Source: Arthrobacter alpinus (lineage in GTDB: Bacteria; Actinomycetota; Actinomycetes; Actinomycetales; Micrococcaceae). Taken from it: 64,000 bases of DNA. Made by a program: the position numbers and the translations under genes. Positions 1 to 8,595 of the stretch are shown in pieces. The DNA lies in assembly GCF_900105965.1 (NCBI RefSeq), contig NZ_FNTV01000001.1, positions 1,240,001-1,304,000 of the forward strand, in the 5' to 3' direction. Each line of letters starts with the position of its first letter. Within the stretch, counting starts at the first letter, position 1. The notes under the pieces were generated by a model that worked only from the letters and a program-made list of their open reading frames with translations, ran no database searches and was not told the DNA's origin.

Positions 1-1
1 A

Positions 2-190
2 CTGCAGCAAATTTCCAGCATCCAGACCGACGTCACCTCGCTGACCAAGCAGAAGCTGGCCAAGTGGGTTGTCCAGGGTGGCATCGATGCCGAATGGGAC
101 GGGTATGTTGCCCAGCTCAAGACCATCGGTTTGGACCGAATGATGGAGACCTACCAGCAGGCCTACGACAGGTTCCAAGAGAACTCCTAG
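2..190 (+). CDS. Extracellular solute-binding protein of a sugar ABC importer, C-terminal end only
   Basis: The first 63 codons, open from the window edge to a TAG at 188-190, are the tail of a larger protein. The visible part has the pattern W-x-x-Y-V-x-Q-L-x-x-x-G-L near its middle and ends in YQQAYDRFQENS. This resembles the C-terminus of large family 1 solute-binding lipoproteins of the LipO/YtcQ type that bind oligosaccharides. The next gene downstream is a GH32 fructosidase, followed by a sugar kinase, so a role in fructan or sucrose-type sugar uptake is likely. Signal peptide and lipobox lie outside the window. The family call rests on a short stretch and is moderate. Confidence 0.55.
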   Translation: MQQISSIQTDVTSLTKQKLAKWVVQGGIDAEWDGYVAQLKTIGLDRMMETYQQAYDRFQENS

Positions 191-306
191 TCCTTCGGCG
201 GCGGGGCTGGCCGGTGCAACAAGTACCGGCCTGCCCCGCCGCCAGCCACCGCGCACCACCGACGCCCACATTTTCTTACCAGCACAGAAACGAGAACAGC
301 CCCCTC

Positions 307-1815
307 ATGACTGCCTCGACAGCCACAACCGTCGAATCCTTTCGCCCTGCCCTGCATTTCGCAGCACGAAACACGTGGCTCAATGACCCGAACGGCCTGA
401 TCCACCACGGAGGCGTTTACCACCTCTACTACCAGAACAATCCGGTGGACAACGTTTGGGGAAACATGTCTTGGGGGCACGCCACCTCGCCGGACCTGCT
501 GAACTGGACCGAGCACCCCGTCGCCATTGCGTGCGACGAACAGGAAGACATCTTCTCCGGCAGCATCGTTTTCGACCGCCACAACACCAGCGGATTCGGC
601 ACCGCAACCGCGGCCCCGCTGGTAGCCGCGTACACCAGCGCTTTCAAGGCCGGCTCCGCCCACCATGGCGTCCAAGCCCAGTCACTGGCCTACAGCCTTG
701 ACGGCGGCTACACCTGGACCAAGCATGCCAACAACCCGGTGCTGAACCGCGGTTCTGCCGAGTTCCGGGACCCGAAGGTGTTCCGTTATGAGGGAGCAGC
801 GGGAAGCTATTGGGTCATGGTCGCCGTGGAAGCCACGGACTTCCACGTCGTTCTTTACAAGTCAGAGAACCTCAAAGACTGGGAATTGCTGAGCAGCTTC
901 GGGCCGGCCAACGCAACCGGCGGCGTCTGGGAATGCCCCGACCTCTTCCCGCTTCCCGTGGATGGCGACCCGGAGAACGTCAAGTGGGTTCTCGTGGTGA
1001 ACCTTAACCCGGGCGGCCCCAACAGCGGCTCCGCCGGGCAGTATTTTGTTGGTGACTTCGATGGCACCACGTTCACTTCTGACACCACCGTCACAGAAGG
1101 CTCCCAGGATCCTGACCGCCTCGGTGAATACCAGTGGCTGGACTGGGGCCGGGACTACTACGCCGCCGTTTCCTTCAGCGACGCACCCGACAACCGCCGG
1201 CTCATGATCAGCTGGATGAACAACTGGCAGTACGCCAACCAGATCCCCACCTCCCCTTGGCGCAGCCCCATGTCACTGGCCCGTGAAATCTCCCTGCACG
1301 CAGTTGACGGCAGGCTTCGCCTGGCGCAACGCGTTGCCGAAGACCCTGCCGCAGTGTCCGGCCTAAGCCCCGTGTTCGAGCTCGCAGAAGCCACCGTTTC
1401 CAACGAGACTCTGGTCCTCGACGGTGCTGCCGGCATGGTTCAACACATCAATCTCACCTTTACGCCGGGAACAGCGAAAGAGTTCGGCTTGGTGGTCCGC
1501 ACCGACGGAACAGAGGGTACCCGCATCGGAATTCGGCCTGCTGGCGGACGCATCTTCGTTGACCGCCGTAACTCCGGGCTGACCGACTTTCACGAATCGT
1601 TCGCTTCAATCGACTCGGCTCCGCTTCTGCCCATCGACGGTTCCTACCAACTGAGCGTCTATGTGGATCATTGCTCCGTGGAGATCTTCGCTCAGGACGG
1701 GCTCGTCACCTTGACGGAGCTGATTTTCCCTTCGGCCACCAGCACCGATGTGGCCCTCTACGCCACCGGCGGCACGGCAACGGTGAGTGGCCTCAACCTC
1801 ACGCGCTGGGCCTGA
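307..1815 (+). CDS. Glycoside hydrolase family 32 fructosidase (levanase/sucrose hydrolase type)
   Basis: This 502-residue protein would hydrolyse beta-fructosyl linkages in sucrose, inulin or levan oligosaccharides. Near the N-terminus it carries WLNDPNG, which holds the GH32 catalytic nucleophile Asp. FRDPKVF (about residue 150) and WECPDLF (about 205) follow, the second holding the acid/base Glu. The C-terminal 150 residues form the GH32 beta-sandwich, with VEIFAQDG near the end. The frame is open upstream to about position 64, but the ATG at 307 precedes the first conserved sequence and gives the usual family length. No signal peptide is visible from that start, so the enzyme is probably cytoplasmic and acts on imported sugar. 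It sits between a solute-binding protein and a PfkB kinase. Confidence 0.9.
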   Translation: MTASTATTVESFRPALHFAARNTWLNDPNGLIHHGGVYHLYYQNNPVDNVWGNMSWGHATSPDLLNWTEHPVAIACDEQEDIFSGSIVFDRHNTSGFGTATAAPLVAAYTSAFKAGSAHHGVQAQSLAYSLDGGYTWTKHANNPVLNRGSAEFRDPKVFRYEGAAGSYWVMVAVEATDFHVVLYKSENLKDWELLSSFGPANATGGVWECPDLFPLPVDGDPENVKWVLVVNLNPGGPNSGSAGQYFVGDFDGTTFTSDTTVTEGSQDPDRLGEYQWLDWGRDYYAAVSFSDAPDNRRLMISWMNNWQYANQIPTSPWRSPMSLAREISLHAVDGRLRLAQRVAEDPAAVSGLSPVFELAEATVSNETLVLDGAAGMVQHINLTFTPGTAKEFGLVVRTDGTEGTRIGIRPAGGRIFVDRRNSGLTDFHESFASIDSAPLLPIDGSYQLSVYVDHCSVEIFAQDGLVTLTELIFPSATSTDVALYATGGTATVSGLNLTRWA

Positions 1816-1840
1816 CACCGGAACCCGAAAGAGAGAACTC

Positions 1841-2836
1841 ATGAACCTCCCCAAGCATGATTGCCCATCCAGTGACGGCTTGGACGTGGTGGTCGTTGGC
1901 GAATCCCTCACCGACGTCGTCATCTCTTCGGACGGAACGAGCGAACACCCCGGCGGATCCCCAGCCAACGTGGCTTACGGGCTGGGTCGCCTAGGTGCCG
2001 CGACTGGCTTGCTGACGGCCCTGGGCAACGACGACCGCGGTGCGGCCATTGAGGCGCACCTGCGCAGCGTCGGGGTGACCCTGCTGCCCGGCTCCTACTC
2101 CCAAGATAGGACGTCCTCGGCCACGGCAACACGGGCTGAGGACGGATCAGCCAGCTACGACTTTGAGGTCGTCTGGGACTTGGCCCCGGTTGCCCCGGCA
2201 TCTATTCCCAAGGTGCTCCACACAGGATCGATCGCCACATTCCTCGAACCTGGTGCTGATGCCGTCAAGACGCTCCTGCAGCAGTATCGTCACGACTGCA
2301 CGATCACCTACGACCCCAATATTCGGCCTGCTCTGCTGGGCAGCCACACCGAAGCACTGTCGACGTTTGAGGAGCTCATTGACCTCACGGACATCGTCAA
2401 GTTGAGTGACGAGGATGCCACCTGGCTATACCCCCGCAAGGACCTGGATGAAATATCCACCCACCTTCTGGGGCTGGGCGCAGGACTGGCGGTCATCACT
2501 CAGGGCTCACAGGGGTCACTGCTGGCCACGCCCGAGACCCGGCTGACCATTCCTTCAGTGGAATCCGTCGTCGCAGACACTATCGGTGCTGGCGATTCGT
2601 ACATGGCAGCCCTGATCATGGGACTGCTCTCCCTCGGCACCGACGGCCTTGCACCGGCTGTGCTGGACCAAATGGGCCGCACTGCCACGATGGCCGCTGC
2701 CATTACTGTCCGGCGCCCTGGGGCAAACCCTCCCACCGCCGAGGAGCTGCGGGACCACATGGTCGTGCCTGGGAAAATCTCAGGAGTCAGGACACGACCA
2801 TGTGGTTCCGCGGTTGAACGTTCGATCGCACTTTGA
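1841..2836 (+). CDS. PfkB-family carbohydrate kinase, probably fructokinase
   Basis: The 331-residue protein has the two hallmarks of the ribokinase/PfkB fold: a glycine-rich N-terminal sugar-binding segment, GGSPANVAYGLGRLG, and the C-terminal signature DTIGAGDSYMAAL, which carries the catalytic Asp and the anion hole. The ATG at 1841 is preceded by GAAAGAGAG and lies 25 bases after the GH32 stop, so the two are almost certainly co-transcribed. The product would phosphorylate fructose released by the GH32 enzyme. Substrate is inferred from this neighbourhood, since PfkB members also act on ribose, adenosine and keto-deoxy sugars. Confidence 0.85.
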   Translation: MNLPKHDCPSSDGLDVVVVGESLTDVVISSDGTSEHPGGSPANVAYGLGRLGAATGLLTALGNDDRGAAIEAHLRSVGVTLLPGSYSQDRTSSATATRAEDGSASYDFEVVWDLAPVAPASIPKVLHTGSIATFLEPGADAVKTLLQQYRHDCTITYDPNIRPALLGSHTEALSTFEELIDLTDIVKLSDEDATWLYPRKDLDEISTHLLGLGAGLAVITQGSQGSLLATPETRLTIPSVESVVADTIGAGDSYMAALIMGLLSLGTDGLAPAVLDQMGRTATMAAAITVRRPGANPPTAEELRDHMVVPGKISGVRTRPCGSAVERSIAL

Positions 2837-2887
2837 GCCGTGGGTGCCAGCAGATCTCCATGACACCCGCAGGCCCGGCGGTTCACG

Positions 2888-4152
2888 CTACTTGATGCCT
2901 TGATCGCTGAGCGCGACTGACACAACCTGCGAAAGTCGCTGAACACCCTCGACGATCATGCTGGCAGGAAGTGCGCTGAATGCCAGGCGGAGTTGGTTCG
3001 ATTGCCCGGGTGCCGGCAGAAAGACAGCACCCGGAAAGAAGGAAACATCGGACTCGAAGGCTTTGTAGACAAGGGCCTGGGTGTCGACCGACGGTGGCAG
3101 TGTTAGCCACATGAAGAAGCCACCCTCCGGTCTGGTCCAGGTCACCCCTGGTGGCATATGCGCGGCGAGGGCCATAAGCATGGCATCGCGGCGCTCCCGA
3201 TATGCGCAGATGGCTCCTGCAAGGTGTCCCCGCCAGTCATGGTCCCGGAGATAGGCCGTGACAAGCATTTGGCTCAGGGCGGGAGGGCACAAGGTGCTCG
3301 AACCCCCAAGGATCAGGAACTTCTGCACCAGGTGCGGCGGCAGCAGCGCCCACCCAATTCTGAGCCCGGGAGCAAAAATCTTCGAGAACGAGCCCAGGTA
3401 AATCACGTCATCCGGATAACCCGCCCGGAGCGCCTGCAGGAAGTCTCCGCCAAAGCGCAATAGACCGTAGGGGTTGTCCTCCACCACCACGATGTTGGAT
3501 TCCCGGCATATTTCCACAACTTTGTTGCGCCTTCCAGCCGCCAGTGTGATGCCTGTGGGGTTGTTGAAGTTGGGAATGATGTAAAGGAATTTGACGCGCT
3601 TCCCTGCCGCCTGCAGACTGGCGATGCTTCGTTCAAGTTCGTCCGGCACCAAGCCGTCGTCATCGCTGAGGACAGCTTGCACATCCGCCTGATACCCGGC
3701 GAACGTCCCGAGCGCGCCCATGTACGTGGCCCCATCGGTCAAGATGGTGTCGCCGGGGTTGCAAAGAATCTTGGTGACCGTGTCCAGCGCTGACTGGGAA
3801 CCGATGGTGACGGCCACATTGCCGGGGGAGCCGTCGGTGATGCCTTCCAGTGCCATAAGCTCGCAAATCTGGTTGCGAAGTTCCTCGGTGCCTTGCCCCG
3901 CCCCGTATTGCAGCGCTTGCTGGCCCCGTTGGCAACAATCACATCAACGGACCTGCCCAATTCAGGCATGGGCAGGAAACTAAGATCCGGATTGCCTCCG
4001 GCCAGGGAGAGCATCCCTGGCCGGGCTGCCGCCGCAAAGATTTCCGCGACTGCCGTTGAAACGGGCCCGACGGCGCAGGCGGCCATTAGGTCTTCGTGCC
4101 TGCTAGCGGCGTCAGAACCGTCAATGAGGCCAAGGGCTGCGGAGAGCATCAT
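2888..4152 (-). CDS. PLP-dependent class I/II aminotransferase (LysN/MocR-like), split by a one-base shift near 3917-3922
   Basis: Two minus-strand frames together encode one fold-type I aminotransferase. The N-terminal frame starts at 4152 (MMLSAALG) and includes SLAGGNPDLSFLP. The second frame resumes at LQYGAGQGTEELRNQ and continues to the stop. It includes NPTGITLAAGRR, VVVEDNPYGLLRF and GSFSKIFAPGLRIGW, whose Lys should bind PLP. Adding one base near 3917-3922 gives 421 residues, normal for the family. The ATG overlaps the stop of the upstream amidase gene (ATGA), so it is translationally coupled as the last gene of the operon. It would convert an amino acid to its 2-oxo acid. Aromatic, aminoadipate or arginine-type substrates are all possible from sequence alone. 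Confidence 0.8.
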
Positions 4153-5432
4153 GCACTCTCAGTGAGTGCAACGTCCGGCTCGAGAGCTCCTGCGCAAAGC
4201 TGTTGCAGCACTTCCGTCAACATGGCCAGCCCGGCCACGATGTCTTCGTCGGTGGTGTATTCGTGCTCATTGTGGGAAATGCCGTCCACGCTGGGCACGA
4301 AGAGCATTACGGTGGGTACCAAGTCCTTCATGTTGGTTGAGTCATGGCCGGCAAGCGTCATGACGGTCTTGTTGGACAGGCCCAAGTCGGCGGCCACCTT
4401 CGCCGCCAGCTCCACGCCCTCACGCTGGTAGGGCGTCACGGGCCAGGAATGAGAGTGGTTCTGCTCAATGGAAACACTGGCCAGCGCCGCAATCTCGGCG
4501 ATGCGCTGGTGCAGCAACCTGTCGGCCTCGGCCAGCACAGCCTCGTCGGCGCTGCGCAGGTCCAACAACAAGTTCACGCGCGACGGAACCACCACGGGCG
4601 AGTTCGGGTACACGTTCAGCTGCCCCACCGAGGTGTGCAGCATGCCCGGGTATTGGTTGGCCAGTTCCCGCGCAGCCACCACCAGCATGGACGCCCCCAA
4701 CAGCGCATCCTTGCGGTCCTCGATCACTGTGGAGCCGGTGTGGGCCTGCTCGCCGTGGACCACAAACTCGTATTTGTTCGCCGCCCAGTTCGAAGACACC
4801 AGCCCGATGGTGACCCCCTCGCGTTCCATGCTGCGGCCCTGTTCAATATGGATTTCGGCGCAGAAGGCCGCTTCTGGACCCGCGTAGTCTCCACGGCAGC
4901 CAATCGCATCCAAGGCCTCGCGGACGGAAACGCCCGCGGCGTCCGTAGTGGCAAGGGCCGTCTCCAGCTCCAGCTTGCCTGTGTACACGGAGGAACCCAT
5001 CATGGAGGGCTTGAACCGGGAGCCTTCCTCGTTGAACCAATTGACGACGGCGATGTTGTACTTGGGTGTGCCGGCGCCGGATTCGGCCCATGCGGCCTTC
5101 AAACGGAACGCTGCATGTGCTGCGGCGAGGACGCCATAGGCGCCGTCGTACCGTCCAGCGGTTGGCTGGGAATCCATGTGCGATCCGGCCACAACGAACG
5201 GTGCGCCCGGGACCGGTTCGTACAGGCCCCACTGGTTTCCGGCGGCGTCGAATTTCACCGTGAAACCGTGCTGCTCCAGCAGGCCTTTGAGCCAATGCCG
5301 CTGTTCGCCGTCCGGGGCACTGGCGGCCTGGCGGTCAACGCCCCCATTGCTGGTGGCGCCAAAGCTGCTCATGGTGCGGAAATCCTCGACGAAGGCATTG
5401 TCCTGGTCGGTGAAGTTGGCAAGTGAAGTCAT
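4149..5432 (-). CDS. M20-family hydantoinase/carbamoylase-type amidase (N-carbamoyl amino acid or ureido acid hydrolase)
   Basis: The 427-residue protein matches the Zn/Mn-dependent amidases that include N-carbamoyl-L-amino acid hydrolase, beta-ureidopropionase and allantoate amidohydrolase. Visible metal-site motifs are GSHMDSQPTAGRYDGAYGV (about residues 82-100), NEEGSRF (about 132) and EIHIEQG (about 190). The dimerisation insert and a C-terminal segment with GHDSTNM follow. These enzymes release ammonia and CO2 from an N-carbamoyl group, leaving a free amine. Its neighbours are a YtcJ-like amidohydrolase upstream and an aminotransferase overlapping downstream. Which ureido or N-carbamoyl compound it takes cannot be read from the motifs. 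Confidence 0.85.
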   Translation of the reverse strand: MTSLANFTDQDNAFVEDFRTMSSFGATSNGGVDRQAASAPDGEQRHWLKGLLEQHGFTVKFDAAGNQWGLYEPVPGAPFVVAGSHMDSQPTAGRYDGAYGVLAAAHAAFRLKAAWAESGAGTPKYNIAVVNWFNEEGSRFKPSMMGSSVYTGKLELETALATTDAAGVSVREALDAIGCRGDYAGPEAAFCAEIHIEQGRSMEREGVTIGLVSSNWAANKYEFVVHGEQAHTGSTVIEDRKDALLGASMLVVAARELANQYPGMLHTSVGQLNVYPNSPVVVPSRVNLLLDLRSADEAVLAEADRLLHQRIAEIAALASVSIEQNHSHSWPVTPYQREGVELAAKVAADLGLSNKTVMTLAGHDSTNMKDLVPTVMLFVPSVDGISHNEHEYTTDEDIVAGLAMLTEVLQQLCAGALEPDVALTESA

Positions 5433-5461
5433 GGTTCTCCCCTTCGGGTGTTGATGAAGCG

Positions 5462-7174
5462 TTAGGAAGCGTGGGCGGGCACCGGCGTGGGGCGCCGGCT
5501 TGCCAGGATGTTGTGGCTGAAGCGGCCGCCCACGGCTGTGGCCAGCACCTCCAGCTCGCCAATGTCGACGGCGGTCAGCGGAGAGCCGGACAAAACCGTG
5601 AAGTCGGCGAACTTTCCGGCAGTCAGGGATCCCTTGACGGACTCGGTTCCGGTGGCCCGGGCGGCCCCGGTGGTGTACGCGGCGAGGGCTTGGCGGGGAG
5701 TGAGTCTCTCGTCAGGATTCCCAAACACGGTCCCCGAAGAGGTCTTGCGGTCCACGAAGGCCTGCATGCCGCGCAGTACATTGCCGTTGGCAACGGGCCT
5801 GTCCGAGCTGCCGGCCAGCGTGACACCCGCCGCCAGGAATGATGCCGCCCGGTACGCCCACGGCAGGCGGTCGGGGCCCAGGGAGACAGCCATGCCATCC
5901 CCGCCGTCGTGAAAGAAGCTGGCCTGGGGCGTGACGGCGATGCCGGCTGCAGCCATCTTGCCCAGCTGTTCAGGCCGAGTCATGGATGCGTGCTCAATCC
6001 GGTTCGGCATGGCGTGCCGGCCATATTTCCGCTCGCAACTGCCGATGATGTCGATGGCGAGGTCCACGGCACGGTCGCCAATGGCGTGGGCGGCAATGGA
6101 CCAGCCGGCAGCATAGACGGACTCGATCTTCTCCTGCAGCTGTTCCGGGCTTGCCTGGAAATAGCCAATGTTCCCCGCATTGTCCCTGTGCCCGTGGCTG
6201 CAGTACTCCGCACTGACGGCGGCCGTCTCACCCATGAGGGACCCGTCAAGGAATACCTTGGCCGGTCCCAAGGAGAGCATGGCGTCGCCGAAACCGCTGG
6301 CAATACCCAGATCCAGTCCCGACGGCACGGACTGCTGCCCGCCGCCGTCGTCCGGGTGCCCGTCCAGGCGGTGGAGCACATCGAGGACGGGCATGACCTG
6401 CGCGCGGGCATGCAGCCTTCCCGTACTGGCAGCCCTTTGGTAGGCGGCAAGCTCGGCGGGACTGTGCCCGATCCAGCCGCCACCGGCCCCTGCTTCGGTG
6501 AAACTTGTAATCCCCTCGGCGGCGTAGTGCCGGGTGGCCCGCTCCAGCGCCGTCTCGATGTCACCAATGGAGTACGGCAGGATCAGCGCCTGAATCAGGG
6601 ACTGGGCCGTTTCCTGCACCAGGCCCGTGGGCTGGCCGGCGGCATCGCGGACGATGACGCCGCCGTCGGGGTCCGTGAAGGACGGGGAGAGGGCGCCGGC
6701 CAGGCGGAGCGCGGCGGTGTTGACCACGGCCATGTGCCCGGAGTTATGCCGGATAAACAGCGGCCGGTCCCCGGTGACGGCATCTAGTGTCGCAATGGAC
6801 GGGAACGCCCCCTGGTGGTGCTGGTCGCTGAAGCCTGTTGCCATGAGCCAGCCCGCGGTGACCCCGGAGCCTGCCTGGGAATCCACCTCACCTTGAATCA
6901 GCTCATATAGTTCCGCAAGCCCGCGGGCGCCGGACACATCGAGCTCGGCCAGGCCCAGCCCAAACCACACGGTGTGGCAGTGCGCGTCAATGAAGCCGGG
7001 GGTGATGGTGGCGCCGTCGAGGTCCAGGACCGTGGCGGCCTCCATGCCGTCAACGTCGAGGTCCAGGCCCACGATCCGGCCCTGCCAGACGCCTAGGGAG
7101 CTGGCCCGGGGCTGGGCCTCGTCCATGGTGATGATGTTGGCGTTTCGCAACAGTAAATCAAGTTTCATGGCCAT
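5462..7174 (-). CDS. YtcJ-like TIM-barrel metal-dependent amidohydrolase
   Basis: The 570-residue protein belongs to the amidohydrolase-3 (YtcJ) group. It has the N-terminal beta-sandwich, GFIDAHCHTVWFG (HxH metal ligands), IRHNSGHMAVVN (about 145), AHAIGDRAV (about 365), NRIEHASM and, near the C-terminus, GSDRPVANGNVLRG. Family members hydrolyse amide, carbamate or cyclic amidine bonds, but few substrates are known. It lies 30 bases upstream of the M20 amidase and 3 bases after the aldehyde dehydrogenase stop, so it is part of the same operon. Two nearby ATGs (7174 and 7168) are possible starts. I cannot name the substrate; a C-N hydrolysis step on a guanidino or ureido intermediate is inference from context. 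Confidence 0.85.
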   Translation of the reverse strand: MAMKLDLLLRNANIITMDEAQPRASSLGVWQGRIVGLDLDVDGMEAATVLDLDGATITPGFIDAHCHTVWFGLGLAELDVSGARGLAELYELIQGEVDSQAGSGVTAGWLMATGFSDQHHQGAFPSIATLDAVTGDRPLFIRHNSGHMAVVNTAALRLAGALSPSFTDPDGGVIVRDAAGQPTGLVQETAQSLIQALILPYSIGDIETALERATRHYAAEGITSFTEAGAGGGWIGHSPAELAAYQRAASTGRLHARAQVMPVLDVLHRLDGHPDDGGGQQSVPSGLDLGIASGFGDAMLSLGPAKVFLDGSLMGETAAVSAEYCSHGHRDNAGNIGYFQASPEQLQEKIESVYAAGWSIAAHAIGDRAVDLAIDIIGSCERKYGRHAMPNRIEHASMTRPEQLGKMAAAGIAVTPQASFFHDGGDGMAVSLGPDRLPWAYRAASFLAAGVTLAGSSDRPVANGNVLRGMQAFVDRKTSSGTVFGNPDERLTPRQALAAYTTGAARATGTESVKGSLTAGKFADFTVLSGSPLTAVDIGELEVLATAVGGRFSHNILASRRPTPVPAHAS

Positions 7175-7177
7175 GCC

Positions 7178-8583
7178 CTAGCGGTGGGAGGTGGTGACGG
7201 ATTTGATGCGGGTGTAGTCCTCGAGCCCGTACACGGAGAGGTCCTTGCCTGTGCCGGAGTGCTTGAATCCGCCATGCGGGGCCTCGGCTGGGATCACCTG
7301 GTGGCAGTTGATCCACACCGAGCCAAAGTCCAGCTCGTTGGAGACCCGGGTGACAACGCCGTGGTTCTCGGACCAGACGCTGGAGGCCAGCGCATACTTG
7401 GTGGCGTTCGCCAGTTCGATCACCTCGGCCTCCGTAGCAAACGGCTGCACGGTGACCACGGGGCCGAAGATCTCCTCGCACACCACCTCGTCCTTTTGTA
7501 CGACGCCGTCAATCACGGTGGGTGCAAAGTGGTAGCCGGTGCCGGTGCGCTTGCCGCCGGCGAGCACCCTGGCATTCTCCGGCAGGCGTGCCAGGAAGCC
7601 TTCCACTCGTTCCAGCTGGGCCTCGCTATTGAGCGGTCCCAGGTCGGCGTCGTCGCCGCCCACCGTCAGGGCGTCGGCAGCCGCGGCCAGGGCGGCGGCA
7701 AACTTGGCGTGGATGGATTCGTGAACCAGAACCCTCGTGACGGCGGTGCAGTCCTGGCCGGCATTGAAGAAGGCTGACAGGGCAACCTCGGCAGCGGTGC
7801 GGTCAATGTCAACGTCGGCGAAGACGATGGCCGGGGCCTTGCCGCCAAGCTCCAGGTGGACGTCCTTGAGCGTCTTGGCTGCGGCGGACATGACCTGCTC
7901 GCCGGCACGGGTGGAGCCGGTGATCGAAACCATCTCGGGAATCTCGTGGTCCACCATCGCTGCACCAGTCTCACGCCCACCGCACAGGATGTTCACGACG
8001 CCTGGCGGGAACACTTCCTGTGCCAGCTCGCCCAGAATGACGCTTGACCACGGGGTGGTGTCCGCCGGCTTTAAGACCAGGGTGTTCCCGGCGGCCAGGG
8101 CAGGGGCAATCTTCCAGATGGCCATCATGAACGGGTAGTTCCATGGCGTGATTTGGGCGACGACACCCAGTGGTTCACGCCGGATGGTGGAGGTGAAACC
8201 CTGGACGTATTCGGCGGAGGCTGTTCCGGAGACCACGCGGCAGGCGCCGGCGAAGAAGCGCAGCTGGTCGGCACCGCGCAGAATTTCCAGTTCCCGCGTG
8301 GCCGGGCGTGGCTTGCCCGTGCAGGCCACCTCGGCATCCACCAGACGGTCGGCGTTCGCCTCGATGAGGTCCGCGAACCGCAACAGGAGCGCCTGACGCT
8401 CTGCCGGCGTCGTCCTCTTGTAGCTTGCGAAGGCTTGCTGCGCGGCTTGAAAGGCGCGGTCGACGGCGGCGGCATCGCTGTCCGGCGCGGTGCCGATCTG
8501 TCCCCCGTTGCCGGGTCAAAGAATGGCAGCGTGTCAGCGGTTTCCACGGCCTGGCCGTTGATGATGTTGCTCAGCGTGATCAT
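7178..8583 (-). CDS. NAD(P)-dependent aldehyde dehydrogenase, gamma-aminobutyraldehyde type, split by a one-base shift at 8502-8506
   Basis: The main frame holds almost the whole catalytic domain: ITPWNYPFMMAIWK, LELGGKAPAIVF with the general-base Glu, FNAGQDCTAVTRV with the catalytic Cys, and CEEIFGPVVTV. The C-terminus, PHGGFKHSGTGKDLSVYGLE, is typical of gamma-aminobutyraldehyde and related amino-aldehyde dehydrogenases. The first residues (MITLSNIINGQAV to FFDPATG) are in another frame. Adding one G to the five-base run at 8502-8506 joins the two and gives 468 residues, normal for the family. It follows the ThDP enzyme by 12 bases, consistent with oxidation of the aldehyde that enzyme would form. 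The amino-aldehyde preference is inferred from C-terminal similarity. Confidence 0.83.
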
Positions 8584-8595
8584 GAGGGGCTCCAG

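Noticed and set aside
4344-5426. Long plus-strand open frame opposite the M20 amidase gene
   Set aside because: Its translation is low-complexity Gly/Arg/His-rich with no family pattern; it arises from high-GC codon structure on the opposite strand.
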